A stretch of 64,000 bases of DNA from Umbilicaria muhlenbergii (lineage: Eukaryota > Ascomycota > Lecanoromycetes > Umbilicariales > Umbilicariaceae), in NCBI GenBank assembly GCA_000611775.1, contig KK106981.1:9632619-9696618 (forward strand), in the 5' to 3' direction. This document shows, one piece after another, positions 12,101-24,873 of this stretch. The notes under the pieces are model-generated. The model made no database searches and was not told the origin of the DNA. It was given only the letters and a program-made list of their open reading frames with translations. A program made the position numbers and the translations under genes. How positions within the stretch are numbered: position 1 is the first letter of the stretch; each line of letters opens with the position of its first letter.

Positions 12101-15100
12101 GAGTCGAAGAAACGGTCCAAAAGAGGCGCATCGTGAAGGATGGACAGAAGACGAAGCTGCCACGCCTTCTTCTTTACATTTTAGTTTTGCGCCACTACAC
12201 GCGATGGAGTCGGTAAAGACTGTGGTGTTCCTAGTTTCTTTTTAGAATTGGAGGCTTTGACAGTCACAGGAGTTTGACACTGCGCCAAGAGCCCCGTGGG
12301 CCATGGGTCGGCCCACTTGACCATTTGCGCACAGGGCAAACGGTGTTGCCACCGCGTGGGGTTGGCTCGACGCGACCAAAGCGGGAGTACCTTGTCGTTC
12401 AGCGTTGAAAACTCTTGGCTTGGTGGGCCTGAGGAGGCCCTGGGTCTCAATCATCTCCCGTGGCCAGTAGCTTCAACGTGAACCAGGACCGGCTCTTGCC
12501 TTGGGTCATGCCACGGCTTTTGGGCTTCTTGAGGAAAGAGATGCGCGCAATGAGCGAGGTATCGTCAAGTGGGCGGAAAGCTCCGACGGAGAGGGCGGGC
12601 ATTCCAGCGTGCAATGTGTCCTCAAACGCAAGGCTCGGCTGTACGCCATCTCCTCGGTGCCAGTCGACCGCAGCTCCTGTACGATGTAAGAATGACAGCG
12701 CCGATCCTATCGCATGGCCGTTGGTTGAGCAGCGGTTACAAGAATAGCGTACGCATCCAATCGGCTGGCAGCACCGTGAGCACAATCACGCAACGGCATG
12801 CTGCATCTGCCAGAACCGCCATGCTGGGAAGGTTCAGGTAGGTTACATCTGATCTGATCTGATATCTGATCCTTCGTCAAACCCCACCAGTGATGCATGC
12901 GATACGGTTTCATCGTTGCCTACTGCAGCCTGCTGCATTCCACCTAGCCAACATGGCGAAAGTAACGCTGTGGCATCTCGATGTGCGAGTGCACGAAGCC
13001 AGCTCATCGCCTCGTGCTCGTCTGACCGACTGCTGGCCAGATTGCCCACATGATTGCCAATGAGAAGTAAGGCGTCTGGGACATACTGCCAGGAGCCGTT
13101 TCACCGTCGATCAGGGCCCTCCCTACGCATTGCTTGGCGGGAGTCGCCGACCTTTTCGAAGAGGCCCAACGGCAGTCACAGGTGAGCGAGGCAGCATTGG
13201 TCATCAGCGGTCATGCGCAGAAATTGCAAAGACTCTGGGCTCTGCATTAAGTTAAGGTAAATAAAGCATGTCGTCATGCCGGTGCCGGCATATTGCCGCC
13301 GTTGAGACCACTCTCGACGTGATCATCGTTAGGATGGATGGAACTGCTTGCAAAAGCTTCGTAGCCTGTCCAGATGTTCCGGATTGAGGAACCCGAAAGT
13401 TATGGAGTGAGATACGACGTACCATGTGTGGGTATTAATGGGAACAGTATTCTCCATGAGGCACGGCGGCGTGGCAAAGGGCGATCCACAATCCCAGCAT
13501 TGTGGTCCCGAGAAGAAAAGGAACGAATCATCAAGTGCTCCATCTCCGGCCCTACGGGTAACCACGATATCCAATGATGATCCGTCTATCTCCGTCTATC
13601 TTGGGGACCGATGGCGTGGAGCATTTCCTCTTCGAAGCACGCGTTTGCGCATCATGGCCTTGTTGGTCGATAGGCAGAAGAGAAGCTCCATGCTCGCCAC
13701 GGGATGTCCCATCGATCGGGCTCCATTCGGCTGTGCTCTTTTTCGAAGGGATCTTCCTTGGGAGGGGCGAAGTCGCATTGAGAGCGAGATGCATGCTTGG
13801 CGCTTGGCGCTACGGTGTCATGTATCATTAGGTTCTGTGCTTTCGGGCCTGTATTATTCGTGCAGGGGCCATGGATGCAGCGTAAGCGAGCAGCCCTGCT
13901 GTGGGTGGTGCGTGCAGGTGCGGTGTCGAAGGCAAGTGGTCTGCCTGCGTGCTGCGCGGGCGCAGAGAGCAGCGTCGCAGTGGAGCGGCGCTCCATCTCC
14001 GATCTCTCAACGCCGCCAAGGCAGCGTCCAGAGGTCGAACCTTACCTGCCCTTGCCTGACCTTGCCTTACCTACCTGAGTCGGCCGGGCAGGGGTGCTGG
14101 CCACCAGGCCATGGTCGACAGGGATCCACCATTTTCCGCTTGGGCAGAAATGGGCCAGGAGGCATCGCGGCGGGCAGGGGGGGCGCTGGGATTGGTCGCG
14201 ATTGGCCGCGACTGGCTGGCCCGACTGCGATGCACGAAAGAAGGATGACGCTTAGTGCGCCGCCATCGTTGGGATCGAGATCTGCCCCCCCCCTCGCCCG
14301 CCTCCCGGCCCTTCGACCCCAGCCCATGATTACGGCCATACGGCCATACGGCCAATACACGCGTGACGAGCCGGCCATGCAATAATACCGAATAAGGTGT
14401 GAACAAGGTGGGCAGTGACGGAACCGTCCACGGTTTTCGTCTGAACGGGCGTGCCCACGGCGCCCATGCTGCCATGCGCCTGCGAACTTACCACTGCTCG
14501 CCTCGTTCCTTTCCTCCTTTCCTCGTCCCGTAACTTACCGCGTCCCATGCACCGCGTCCTGACCAAACTTACCACCGTACCAGCGTACCCACGTCCCAAC
14601 CTACCGCCGTACCAGCGTGCCGCCGAACTAGCGCTGGGATTACTAACATATTGATTCTTCGATTTCGGACGAATTGAATGATATTCACTCGTCCCTTGAT
14701 CCTCCTCCAGACCTGACCCATCCTCAGCCGTTCCCATCTGACATCTGACATCTGCCATCTGCAACCGGCACGGCCGATTGAGTGTTCGCGGACGGTCAGC
14801 AATCAAAGCATCCGGCTGACGCTCCCACCTGGTCGCCAATCTGATTTTAGTGGCGTTCGAGCTAGAAGGTAGATCCCAAGACTCCGATGTGGTGACGATA
14901 TCGTACCTCTACGGTTATTCACCAGGATCGCTTCCCGCACTCGTCCAATTCACCGGCTGAGGGCTCCGCAACCACCACACCGATCCGGCCATTCTCCATC
15001 CTCACCACTCTCTGCATTCCCACAGTAATCCCCATCTCCTCCGCCTACCCATTTCTGCACCCAGATCGTGAAAAGAATCAAACGGCGTCAAAGGTGCCAG

Positions 15101-15288
15101 CGGCGCCAAGGAACTGCTGGGCCGGGCTCAGCATATTGATAGAGCGGCTGGGTCCGCAACAAACCGACGTCCGACGTGCGGCAAGCGACAGAAGGGAGGG
15201 AGGATAGAGTCCGCACGCTGAGGGACCGAGGGATGTGCATGGGCGCTTGAGGAGTCTTCATTTCGCGATCGCATCTCCATCGTTCGTA

Positions 15289-17054
15289 ATGGCAACTACA
15301 GACTCTGGAAGGCAAAGGTCGGTCCTCCCGCGGTCCAGACAGCTTCTCTCCCTCCCGACTTCGCCGTCGACACCTCATGCTGACCGTGTTTGCAGCGGCG
15401 CACTCCCATCCATCCCATCCATCCCATCTATCAACTATCTCGATCTCGAGAAAATCCAAAGGGAAAGCTCGGAATACAGCCAGAAGCAAAGCATGTCTGC
15501 TCCACCGCTTATCAGCCCGTCCGCCATGTATTCCGGCCCACCGCCTCCGTATTCGTACCCGTCCTCCACGGCCAGCTCGGTCGTAGGACTGCACACGTCG
15601 AATGGCTATATATCTCCGCCCAGTTCTCGAAAGTTATCGGAAGATGCCAAAGATCCACCGCCACCCCAAAGCGCCAAACTGCTGCCATCGATCCACGAGG
15701 CTCTCAACGGCGAGCAACCACGAGCGTATACCTCAACGGCAGCTCCTGTTCCTCCGTTACCACCGTCCACGCAGCCGGCTCCAAACCTCACGCCTTCGAC
15801 TCCGATACATCGCCCGTATTCGGACGGTAATTCCCAAGGACCTCCGAATCCTTATGCTCAAGGCCCTCCACCTTTGCCGTATCCACCTCACACTACTTCA
15901 GACCGACAACCGCAATCGCATTATCCAGTGTACAGCTCTGCGGAACGAGCTTCGTCCCGATTTTCGGCTGTAAACTCACGCGAAGCGCCTTTCTCTTCCA
16001 CACATCCTTTGAAAACAGCAACGAGCCCACCGGTTAGTGTCCGGCCGAGTCCATACAACATTCAACGCCGGCAATCACCCCCTCCTCAGAACCAGGTGCC
16101 ACGGTCCACAGCGCCGATGCAGTCCCCATATGGTTACGGCAACTATCGGCCTGCCTACTCACAGCATCCACACTCGCCAGGGATGCCACAGCATCCGTCG
16201 TATCCTTTACAGCACCCGGCCTGGCGATCTGATGGATCTGAAATCGACCGCGCCGAAGAGATGAGAAAAGCGGCATCGAAAACCAATCCCATAACTGGCC
16301 AGACATATGGTGAATCGGTGAAACGTCACCTGGACATCTTTGATTTGGAAACATCTCTCAACGAGGTAAGTAGTTTCCCAATCTCGTCCGCCTTTCACTC
16401 TTGTTCACCGTCAATTCCAGATTGCTGAAGGGAGCGGCCGGGCTTTGGAATTCTCGCGGCACTATGGAAATTGCGCACACCAAAATCAACGATCTGGACC
16501 GTCACCTGGGTCCATACCCTTGCTGCAAGAATGTGAGGAACTTCTCCGACAGCAGACTGGAGTTCTCGATGCTATCAACCGGATTCGGGAGGGTATCATT
16601 ACTCGTCAACAGCAAGCCCTTGCGGAACAGCGCAGTCAAGATCAAGCTTACAAGGGATCAAGTGAATTTGGTGACGACGGAAGCGTCTACCAGGAGAAGC
16701 TCGACGGTAGTGGTGGTTTTGCTGGAGCGGACGCGAAGAAGAGAAGAGGAGTATGTGACTACACGAAGATGTCGATTGCGACATTGACTAATAGCTCACA
16801 GAGAGCCGCCCCTCCCGGACGCTGCCACAGTTGCAACCGAGCGGAGACACCAGAGTGGCGGCGAGGACCGGATGGAGCTCGCACACTCTGCAACGCTTGT
16901 GGATTACGTAGGTTCTATGCCTTGTGGTACTGAGTGTTTGACTAATGTTGATGTAGACTATGCAAAATTGACCCGGAAGATGGGATCATCGAAAACTTCG
17001 ATGGGTAGCTCCAACCTGCGACCGAAGGATGCCGGCCCTGGATCTCCACACTAA
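15289..17054 (+). CDS. nsdD: NsdD/SUB-1-type GATA transcription factor
   Basis: Nuclear regulator; NsdD/SUB-1 orthologues control sexual development, conidiation and light responses. Exons 15289-16365, 16421-16750, 16802-16907 and 16957-17054 close in phase (536 residues). A long Pro/Ser/Tyr-rich disordered region (about residues 50-310) is followed by the conserved segment [20 protein letters not shown], a helical region ([20 protein letters not shown]), and a single C-terminal type IVb zinc finger, CHSC-X18-CNAC with [14 protein letters not shown], running into YAKLTRKMG. The finger's last cysteine and basic tail are separated by the final intron, as in orthologues. The first in-frame ATG is 15289; an in-frame 5' intron ending at TTTGCAG (15395) is possible, and ATG 15493 (MSAPPLISP) is an alternative start. 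Very long non-coding flanks on both sides suggest extended cis-regulation. Confidence 0.9.
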
Positions 17055-18835
17055 AGTTGAACGCACAGAACGTACATTTTGCAATCCTCGTGAAACGCAC
17101 ATATACATTCACCCTATTTGTCACGACCACGTTATCTTCGCATCTGGCGTTTTGGGGGAAAATCGGTCAGTGTTACTGGAGCGACTTACCTTGGACGAGG
17201 TCATGAGGAGCATCAGCGTGCATGCTCCGATGTTTGCGGGGACGAACTCTTTCAGGAGACTAACGACCAGGCACGAGCAACTTACGGTGTTACTTGGGGA
17301 GATGTGATACCCGTCCACATTTTTAGATCGTCATCATTTTCGCAAGGAGAATCGCTTTCCGATGTCTCCTCTTATCATATGTACAGCACCTGACGGCATG
17401 GGCTTTTTTTTGGCATTTCCGGGACCTGGGGCTCCTTTTCACTATGTTGCTGTTTTGCCTGAGATACCACGCGGGCCTTCTCAGAGGCCCTGCTTGCATG
17501 AGACCTGCGTCACTTGGAAGATATCTTCGGGGACAGGATTAGGGAGAGATACGATTTTGGGAGGGGGATGGAAGTGGGCGGCTTGCCTAAATACGATATG
17601 GCATTTTTTCTACCAAAAAATAGATATATGCACCTCTGCGCATATCGCAATCTTGGAGGTTTTGCGTTCATTTTTTGCCTTTGGCTGCTGATTCAAGTCT
17701 CGCTCTTTGTGCAGAGCATGCTCACCTCTGCCTAGATCTCGAACTTTCCTTGGCACAACCACACCATCGATACAGACAATCGACTCTCTTGCGACATTAA
17801 TGCAGACACTTTACCATTCTTCCCACCTCGAAATAGCTAATCTCAACCCTCCTTGTCCTTCCCTACCTCTAATACCGACCCTCAACCTTTCCTACCTCCA
17901 CCACCGACCCTCAACCTTCCATCCTCATCCTCACCTCAACCACCCTCTCACACTCACCCCCAACATCCCCCCTTCCCCCGGATCCCCAACCCCCCACATC
18001 TCAAACCCGTCAATCTCGCATATCCCGCCCCCTGATCCCGGCTCCGGCCCGTACCACGCCACGTTGCCCCCTCTTTCTCGGACGCAGCCAGCCAAACACC
18101 CATTCATTGCCCGCCCGTCGCCCCCAGCACGATACGTGCCACCCCCATCGGCCGAACAGCCTCGGGGTCCACAACCCGATGCTGAAATTGAGAGGTGAAA
18201 TCGGCTTGCGCACGGAGCGATGGACGGGGCGTGCGTGAGGGGGATCGGAGCGGGCGGGTGCATGGGGGGGAGGAGGTCGGTAGCCGGTACGTACGTACGG
18301 AAGAGGAAGCAAGGGGTGGGGGGACCAACCAGGTGTCCAGCCGAGTGGAACGAACGAACCGGTCCCAACGGAAAACCGCACAGAATCGGAATCCGTCTTT
18401 CGAATACCAGCGTGTGGGCTGACTTGTGTGATGCGCCAGTATGATCCAAGCCCGCCGGGCTGTGCGATCATATCGTAACCGGCCTCCAGCTCTCCTCCCT
18501 TACCACCAACCGCGATCCCTCCCACAAACCCAAAAAAATCATTCATTCCTTCCGCCCTTCATCCCCTCCCCTCCCTCCCTGCAAACCCCATCTCCCCTTT
18601 CTTTCCCGGCTCAACCCCACCATTCCCGCTTTCCCGCTCTCCCAGCCAGTCTCCCGACCGAAAATCCACCGACTCCCATGCAGCTGAAACACCCCCTCCC
18701 CGGCAGCGACCCGTCCGCCCACCCGCATGCACGCACGCACGCAACCGTGCTGCAACCGCCCGGCCGGCCGTCCGTCCGTCCACCACGTGCTTGCGAATCC
18801 GCGCGTGCGGGTCTCGCTCGCACGGTGCAGGCGGT

Positions 18836-18861
18836 GGCATGGCATGGCATGGCATGGCATG
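18836..18861. repeat. (GGCAT)n microsatellite
   Basis: Five consecutive GGCAT units. It lies in a non-coding, low-complexity stretch. Confidence 0.8.
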
Positions 18862-19559
18862 GTCGCAAGGAAAAAGGAAAGGGAAACGGAGACGGGCATA
18901 CACGCAGAAGGCGGATCGAGATACGGGCGAAGTCGCGGGGGCGAAGTGGGGTGGGTGGGGGGAAACGAACTGAATAACGACGGCTCCAGCAAAGGTAGTC
19001 CTCAGTGCCTAGCTTGGCTGGTGGTGGGGTGGGGAAGGGCTCCGTTCCGTGGACGCATAGGTACGAAATGGGACGAGCGGAAGGATTTCAGTAGGGGAGG
19101 AGAGGAGAGGAGAGAATGTTGGCTGGAGAGGTGGTAGGAGGGTATGGGGCGGGTGGAGATGGTATGGGAGGGGAGGGGATGCGAGTGCGGTTGTTGAGCT
19201 GGGGAGGCAGGAGGGAGGGCGTGAATACCTATCTATCGCCGCCCCCGGCTGTGCAGGTAGCCTACGTACGGCGGGGCCCAGCACTCGGGGGTTGATAGAG
19301 GAGGGGATGGGCTTAAAAGCAGGGTTGGGTTTGAGATTGAGAATCAGGTATGCAGAAGGCGAAGATACTTCTGAAAACCCCGTTCGTATTACTCAGGCCG
19401 GATTCATCGGAATGCTCACATAAGCGTGGAATACACCAAAACTGAGCACTCCGGTAAAACCAGCCTGGGTAGTGATGAGCTATTCTCCTCGTCGATCTCT
19501 CACCCCATTGCCACCAGTTCACTCGCTAAGACCAAGACGCAGGAAGCGACGCCAAGAGA

Positions 19560-19605
19560 AAATATGTGCGTCTACTTCCTGATTAGGAAGTAGACGCACA
19601 TATTT
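19560..19605. repeat. Perfect 21-bp inverted repeat (hairpin)
   Basis: Arms 19560-19580 and 19585-19605 are exact reverse complements around the four-base loop GATT. The stem carries GTGCGTCTACTTCCT and its complement. It lies about 355 bp beyond the LIM-gene stop codon, so it could fall in that gene's 3' UTR or terminator region, or be the footprint of a foldback element. Confidence 0.9.
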
Positions 19606-19959
19606 CTACTTTCTTCTTGCTGACATAATTGCTCAAAAAGAATCCGGACTGAATTCCCAACGTCCAGCAAGTGATTAATGATCACAACGCGGTAGGAGCA
19701 CCATATCCTCAATCCCGGCCTTAGACCAGACCAGCGATGCAGATCCGCGCTGTAGAAAACAAAAGTTATAGACATTATCCAAGATGCAAGATAGATCGCC
19801 ACGCAGGATCAAGGCAAAAATATAAAGGGTATCAAACATGGCCCAGAAATGGCAGACCCCGCCACCGCATGCCCAAATGCCCCAATAGATGTAAACGAAG
19901 ATAGAGAAAAGGAGATATATGCAAGAAAGTTGAAATGGTAGATAGGGCAGATGGATCGA

Positions 19960-22354
19960 TCACTCCATCATCATAAGTCTCGTAGTTCTTCTCTCCGGAT
20001 GCCTGCGGCCACTCCCTAGCGTCGAAGTCTGCTGCGCGGCGCGGAAAGCATGCTGCTCGCAATACGTTCGGCCGTTCATCTCGAAGTAGTCGTCGCGAAG
20101 GACTTTGCGGCAATCCTGTAGTCAGTGTTAGCATGCCTCACCATTCTCCATCCCTAATGACTAAACTATGACGAACCTGGCAAGTGAAGCAGCCGGGATG
20201 GAACTTCTGTTTCAGTTCTGTTTCCAGGTATTGCCCCTCGATGCCGATATCACAAGCCTTGCAAAGCGAACCGTTGAGTTGGTGGTAGTGCCGCTCGCAA
20301 TACGGATGGTTGTCTAGAACGTAGAAATCTGCTGTTTGGAAGGGCTCTTTGCAGGTCTTGCACACAAAGCATTGTTTGTGGTATCTACCCGTAAGTCGAC
20401 CGTCCGCCGAGCTGACGGATTTTCCTTTGATGATTTCACCACATCCTCTGCAATTCCCCTTATATCCGCTTGTGGCTCTTCGTGCTGGAGGCCTCTGAGC
20501 CGGTGTCTGATTCGATATCTGAGTCGGTATCTGAGCCGGTGTCTGTGCCGGTATTTGAGCCGGTAGCTCGGGCACTGGAGGAACAGCTGGATAATTGCTC
20601 GGATGCGGTATAGGCGAGAGCACACCATTTTGAATGGCTGGATCCATGGGCGACTCCGGTGGTGATACGAGAGCCTCTATTCCCGGCGGCCGTTCCGAGG
20701 GCCTCGCGTATAGCGGCCGACTAAAACTGAGAGGTGGGACTCGCGGAGCTGGTGGACGTTCCTCCTTTTCTGCTACATGTTCCGTAGCTTCTTGAACACC
20801 GTGCAACAAATCATCGAGTCGAGTCATTCGATCAGAAGGCCCTCTTCGCAGGTTGAATGAATCATCAGACAACGGTGGACTCGACCTTGAACTTCCACTC
20901 TTCATGTCCGAGCGCAACGATCCGTTTGATGAGGTGGATTCGGTCGATGTATGGTATGCGTTGCCTGCTTCGAAATCTCCCGCACGAGTTGGGCCAGGCG
21001 CTGTATTGTTCCACCCTTCGTTCGGACGTGAGGGCTCCAGATCAGGTCCTCTCGTACGGATTTTAGGTGGTGATTGTGGGGTTTTGGAAGACTTATATGA
21101 GCTTACACTGCCTATCTCATCGAGTGGTCGGTTCGCTGCTGAAACTGTTGGCCGTCGAGTTCGGGGTGCGCCGGCCGAGGGTCTTCTAGGAAGTGGTGCG
21201 GATGGACCATCCCCAGGAGTCCCATTTGTTGGCTGCAGAGGAAATGTATGTGGGCGATGTTCTTCTCGGAGAGGTTCCGCTGGGATCTCCTTAAAATTCG
21301 GTAGAAGAGGTGCGTCCTGAACAGCATCGCCATCTGGACGGACAGGTCTGGGTGGTGGAGCCCCTGAAGGAAGAGAGGGTGCAGTAGGTGGGCGTCGGTC
21401 GAGCAGGCTTCGGGGTCCTCCTGAGATGCTCGAAAGAGAGAGCTTTCGCGACGCCTCTGTTCCCGCGGTTGAAGGACGCTGAATATGACCATCTTCACCA
21501 CCAACAAGAGGTGAGTGGTCAAAATCTCCATTCCTGTTTGACGCCGCAGGCTTTACAAAGCTCTCACGATCGCGAGTGAAAGTCTGTGGCTTAATGCCGT
21601 CCTTGATCCCACTACCCTTGGTTCCTTTTACGTTGAACGGCCCAGGCACAATTGTGTTCATCCTTTGCAGTACACTTCGACCACCATTATTCCTCGGGCT
21701 TAGAGGTGCAGTAAACAATGCTTTATGAGCCAAAGTTTGTGGGGTTGGAGAGAGGGCATGGTTCGTGTCAGGAGGGTTGGTGGGGGTGGTAGGCGTAGCG
21801 CTGTGTGCTTTCGCCGGAGGGAAAGGTGGAAAGGGGCAATCCTGGGCGATTAGCTCTGGCGATGGCGGATGTAGAGGTAGAGGAGCAGTCGCACTCCTGG
21901 GAGGCACCATAAAGGGCGGTTGGCGAGGACTTCTAGGAGACAGTGGGGAGAGACTACGGGAGTTCGTAGCATTGTTATGGGGAGCATATCGATCCGCATA
22001 CAGATATGGCTGGTCTGCAGGAGAATCAGTAGAAGTCTATATAGCCTGAGGATTTCGAGGACATACTTGCGGCTGAGGCATCGATACGGGGCGGAGGCAA
22101 TCGAGTAGGTTTCGGTAAACTAGACGCATTGCTGTAAGATGGTTTCGAGGCATACAAGGCACTGAGATTCCCCCAATTCGATTGCGGTAGCGGAGGTGCT
22201 GATGCTGTGTCATTATTGCCGCATCAGCCACGATTTCGATGTGCGTACCTTCTGAGCAGATATGCTCTCCCATCATCGAGATCTCAATCTCCACACCGCA
22301 ATTTGAGCATTTCACCGTGGGCAAGAAGCTCGACGACCGCGTGGCTCCTGCCAT
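19960..22354 (-). CDS. Paxillin-like LIM-domain protein
   Basis: Probable cytoskeletal/cell-polarity adaptor; LIM domains bind partner proteins rather than DNA. Minus-strand exons 22249-22354, 22067-22204, 20177-22014 and 19960-20115 close in phase (745 residues). The N-terminus has a small zinc-binding motif (KCSNCGVEIEISMMGEHIC). About 480 disordered Pro/Ser-rich residues follow, including a four-residue repeat (PAQI/PAQT). Two LIM domains follow: CRGCGEIIKGKSVSSADGRL...CFVC.TCKEPFQ, and CKACDIGIEGQYLETELKQK continuing across the last intron into DCRKVLRDDYFEMNGRTYC. The C-terminus ERRTTRLMMM is shared by fungal members of the family as I know it. The last donor is a weak GTTCGT but is fixed by the LIM homology. 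A 44-bp first intron is short even for fungi. Confidence 0.9.
20492..20572 (-). repeat. 12-bp coding minisatellite in the LIM gene
   Basis: About six 12-bp units encode PAQI, PAQT, PAQI, PTQI, SNQT, PAQR in the disordered linker. The unit keeps the reading frame, so copy-number change would lengthen or shorten the linker without a frameshift. Confidence 0.7.
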
Positions 22355-24873
22355 GATTGCAGTTGACAGCCTCGCGCTCCACTCCCGATACCAGGCCGGC
22401 TAAGGATCCCTTCAGCTGGTATGGTATATGCAATCATCCGCGCCTTGCTACCAGCCGACAGGGGTGAAGCCGTGGAGAGACGAAGTTAGTGGAAGAAATT
22501 CTCAGGTTGCAGAGTTCTCGGTGGCGATACAATCGCTCAGTGTCGGATTGACAATGGCAGAGGGCGAGATGTACACGCAATGGGCGTGGTTGTCGGCGCC
22601 AATACGGTGCGTAGGCGATGTTCTTGAGTGGCCTCTCGGGAAATGAAGGTGCTCCCAAACGCAGAGCAAGGGTAAAGCACCCCTGGTCTGTGAGATGCTT
22701 GGAAGCCAGACAAATCGGGAAGAACAGTGAAGTCAAGGCTGGCGGCTTGTGATGGTGATTCGTGATGAATGTGGTGAAGGTGATGTGGGCGCTTGCCTAG
22801 GTTAGGCATCACCCAGGTGAAGATGAAGGTGGAAGTGAAGTCGTTCTGGACATTCGCATCGCAGTCTTCCCCGGAGGACCATTTCGAGACCCTTACGGCA
22901 CGCTTATGGTTACGGTTACGGTTACGGTTACAGCCACGGTTACAGTTTCATCTTCGATGGCAGGCCAAGCTTCGCACAATGGCCGGCTTCCTGTCACCAG
23001 GAGTGGCAGCAAAGCCGTTCGTTGTTGCACATGGTTGCACATTGTTGCACATTGTTTACCGAACTCCTCTTCGCTTCATACCAGTATCACTGGAACAATC
23101 ACTTCCCACCGGCATCGTGACACTGTAGTATTTCCTGTATATGTGGAATGCAGGACAACAGCCGCAGGGTTTCCTTCTCTCGGATGGCTGCATACATCTG
23201 CGATGCGACGATAACTGTGGACGTGCTGTTATTTCGACATGTGCCAGATGTGGATTCGTGTTCCCGTTGAAAAGCGCGTAAATCGCGACTCGCTCCGCAT
23301 TTGCTGCTCAAGGGGAGCCCGGCAATGTTCTTATACTCCAACCGTGACACCTCCGGCTCCAATAACAACACTGGACGCAGTGGGTCTTGGTCGTTGAGAA
23401 TGATAAGAACCCATAAAGACCTAGCGCCAAAACCTCCACACAAATCATCCGATCATCAACATGCAAATGCACGTCGTACGGGCCTTTTACAGCGCATACC
23501 CCTGACTAGGGGCGAGAAGGATTCCCAGGGCCAAGGGGCGCCTGCAATGGTTCATCACAACGTGCATGCTCGACGGATCACCATCTCTCCTCACACCGAG
23601 GATCAGTACCTGACTGCGTACCACGTACCATAACAACCAAGATGAATTATTTCGGTATCCAAATTGCATATCTGACAAGTCTTCAGACTGCTACTTGACT
23701 GTTGCTGTGAGCACCTCTAAATTAGCAGGGCTTGCTTCTGGCCTACTGAGTCTGGCTTCTTGGCTGCAGCATCCAATCACTGCGCGGCGACCACAAATGG
23801 TAAAGGATACGCTTCTGGAAACCCGCGCCGATGGGCCATATTTCAATTATTTCAGTTATTTCAATAGTCATAGGGACCCACTGTCTTCGGAGGTCAGAGT
23901 GCCTGGCTTGGCAACTCTCCGGTCTTGTTGCGACTTGCGACGCTTCGTGAAGCCAGGCAGCCGACCATGTGGCTTTAGGCAATGCAATCACCGACCCTGA
24001 GTCTGTCGTCGTAGGTGTTATCGTACTCGTACTTCCGTACATGTTCGTCCATGCTTCGGAATACGGTAGTCAAACGACGAGTGTATTTTCTCACGTGATG
24101 TTGGACGAGGTCGGAAATCCTTCCGGGCGCTTTCAGACGGCATGAACTCGCAGCCTGTTGTGGAACCACAGCTGCCAATGACACCCTTCAGCCCAGCTCG
24201 TGCCATCATCCACGTCGCACCGTCCTATTCACTTCGAGATCCTCTAGAGGGGTACAATCTACCTTAGTCTCTCAAGTGCTCGCTGTCTTTGCAATCTTTG
24301 AAGACATCGAAGACATCGACCTGGCAGCGATGGGAATCTACCGAGATCGTTCATCTAGCGTGAACACGCGACAGTCCAATGCCGATCCGCCGTGGGGGCC
24401 GTGGGGCCTTGGGATGCTACAAAAAGTTGTTAAGACTTGAGCGCCCCCATGTCTACATCACTTCAATTCTACACAATATTTGCACACCATTGAACTCTCT
24501 GTTCGCAACACCAACGTCACTTCTCCTACCTGATCCCAAAGGTCGCACCATTGTAGTGCGGTCACCACAACGGTCAAGACGTTTTCCAACTTGCTAAACT
24601 CGTGAGTCTCCACTGGCCTTGAAGATTGGGGATCCATAACAAATCAGTCCTCCACCTCGATTCACATAGTTTCACATACTAGCTTATAGTCACATCAGTG
24701 CCATGTAGTGTTTCGAGGTCGTACTAATGCCATTCACAACGCAGGACTCACCATCCGTACAACGGAAGCCGACGCTCTTCCGCTCCTGGAGGCGCATCGG
24801 ACTCACCTTACACTAGATAAGGACCATTCTGCTTAGACAACAAAGTACCCATCTCTCAGAACAGACAACCGAG
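22355..24873. other. 2.5-kb intergenic region between divergent LIM gene and INO1
   Basis: Shared upstream region of two divergent genes. It holds a short GGTTAC repeat at about 22,905-22,930 and otherwise unremarkable sequence. Frames are short and lack coding character. A 5' UTR intron for INO1 (donor near 24,600, acceptor near 24,745) is possible but unproven. Confidence 0.5.
22905..22930. repeat. (GGTTAC)n short tandem repeat
   Basis: Four GGTTAC units, with degenerate units on either side. They do not match the fungal telomere unit TTAGGG. Confidence 0.7.

Larger units (their letters stand above)
5575..15288. other. 9.7-kb gene desert upstream of nsdD
   Basis: I find no open frame with coding character, no splice-joined exon series and no tRNA here. 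Frames present are short, overlap on both strands and are dominated by low-complexity residues. Visible contents are a T-run followed by a run of ten G's near 6228-6250, a TTGCAG/CAGATG-type repeat at about 7745-7825, ATCTG repeats near 12846-12870 and 14735-14762, and CCATACGG repeats near 14335-14352. TGACAGSTGTCA palindromes occur at 8875 and 9182. Long untranslated leaders or non-coding RNAs of nsdD cannot be excluded. Confidence 0.6.
17055..19959. other. Low-complexity spacer between nsdD and the LIM gene
   Basis: Starts with the nsdD 3' region. From about 17,700 to 18,700 the plus strand is strongly C/T-rich, giving spurious Pro/Ser frames; 18,730-18,800 has CACG and CCGG/CCGTC repeats, and 18,836-18,861 is a run of five GGCAT units. 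No gene is supported. The convergent LIM gene ends at 19,960. Confidence 0.55.

Noticed and set aside
13426-14385. 319-residue plus-strand open frame
   Set aside because: Composition is Cys/Arg/Ser-rich and patternless, overlapping frames exist on the other strand, and it lies in GC-rich non-coding sequence.
18441-19137. Overlapping frames of 136-178 residues on both strands
   Set aside because: Generated by C-rich and GGCAT/CACG repeats.
22905-22930. Interstitial telomere repeat
   Set aside because: The unit is GGTTAC, not TTAGGG/CCCTAA.
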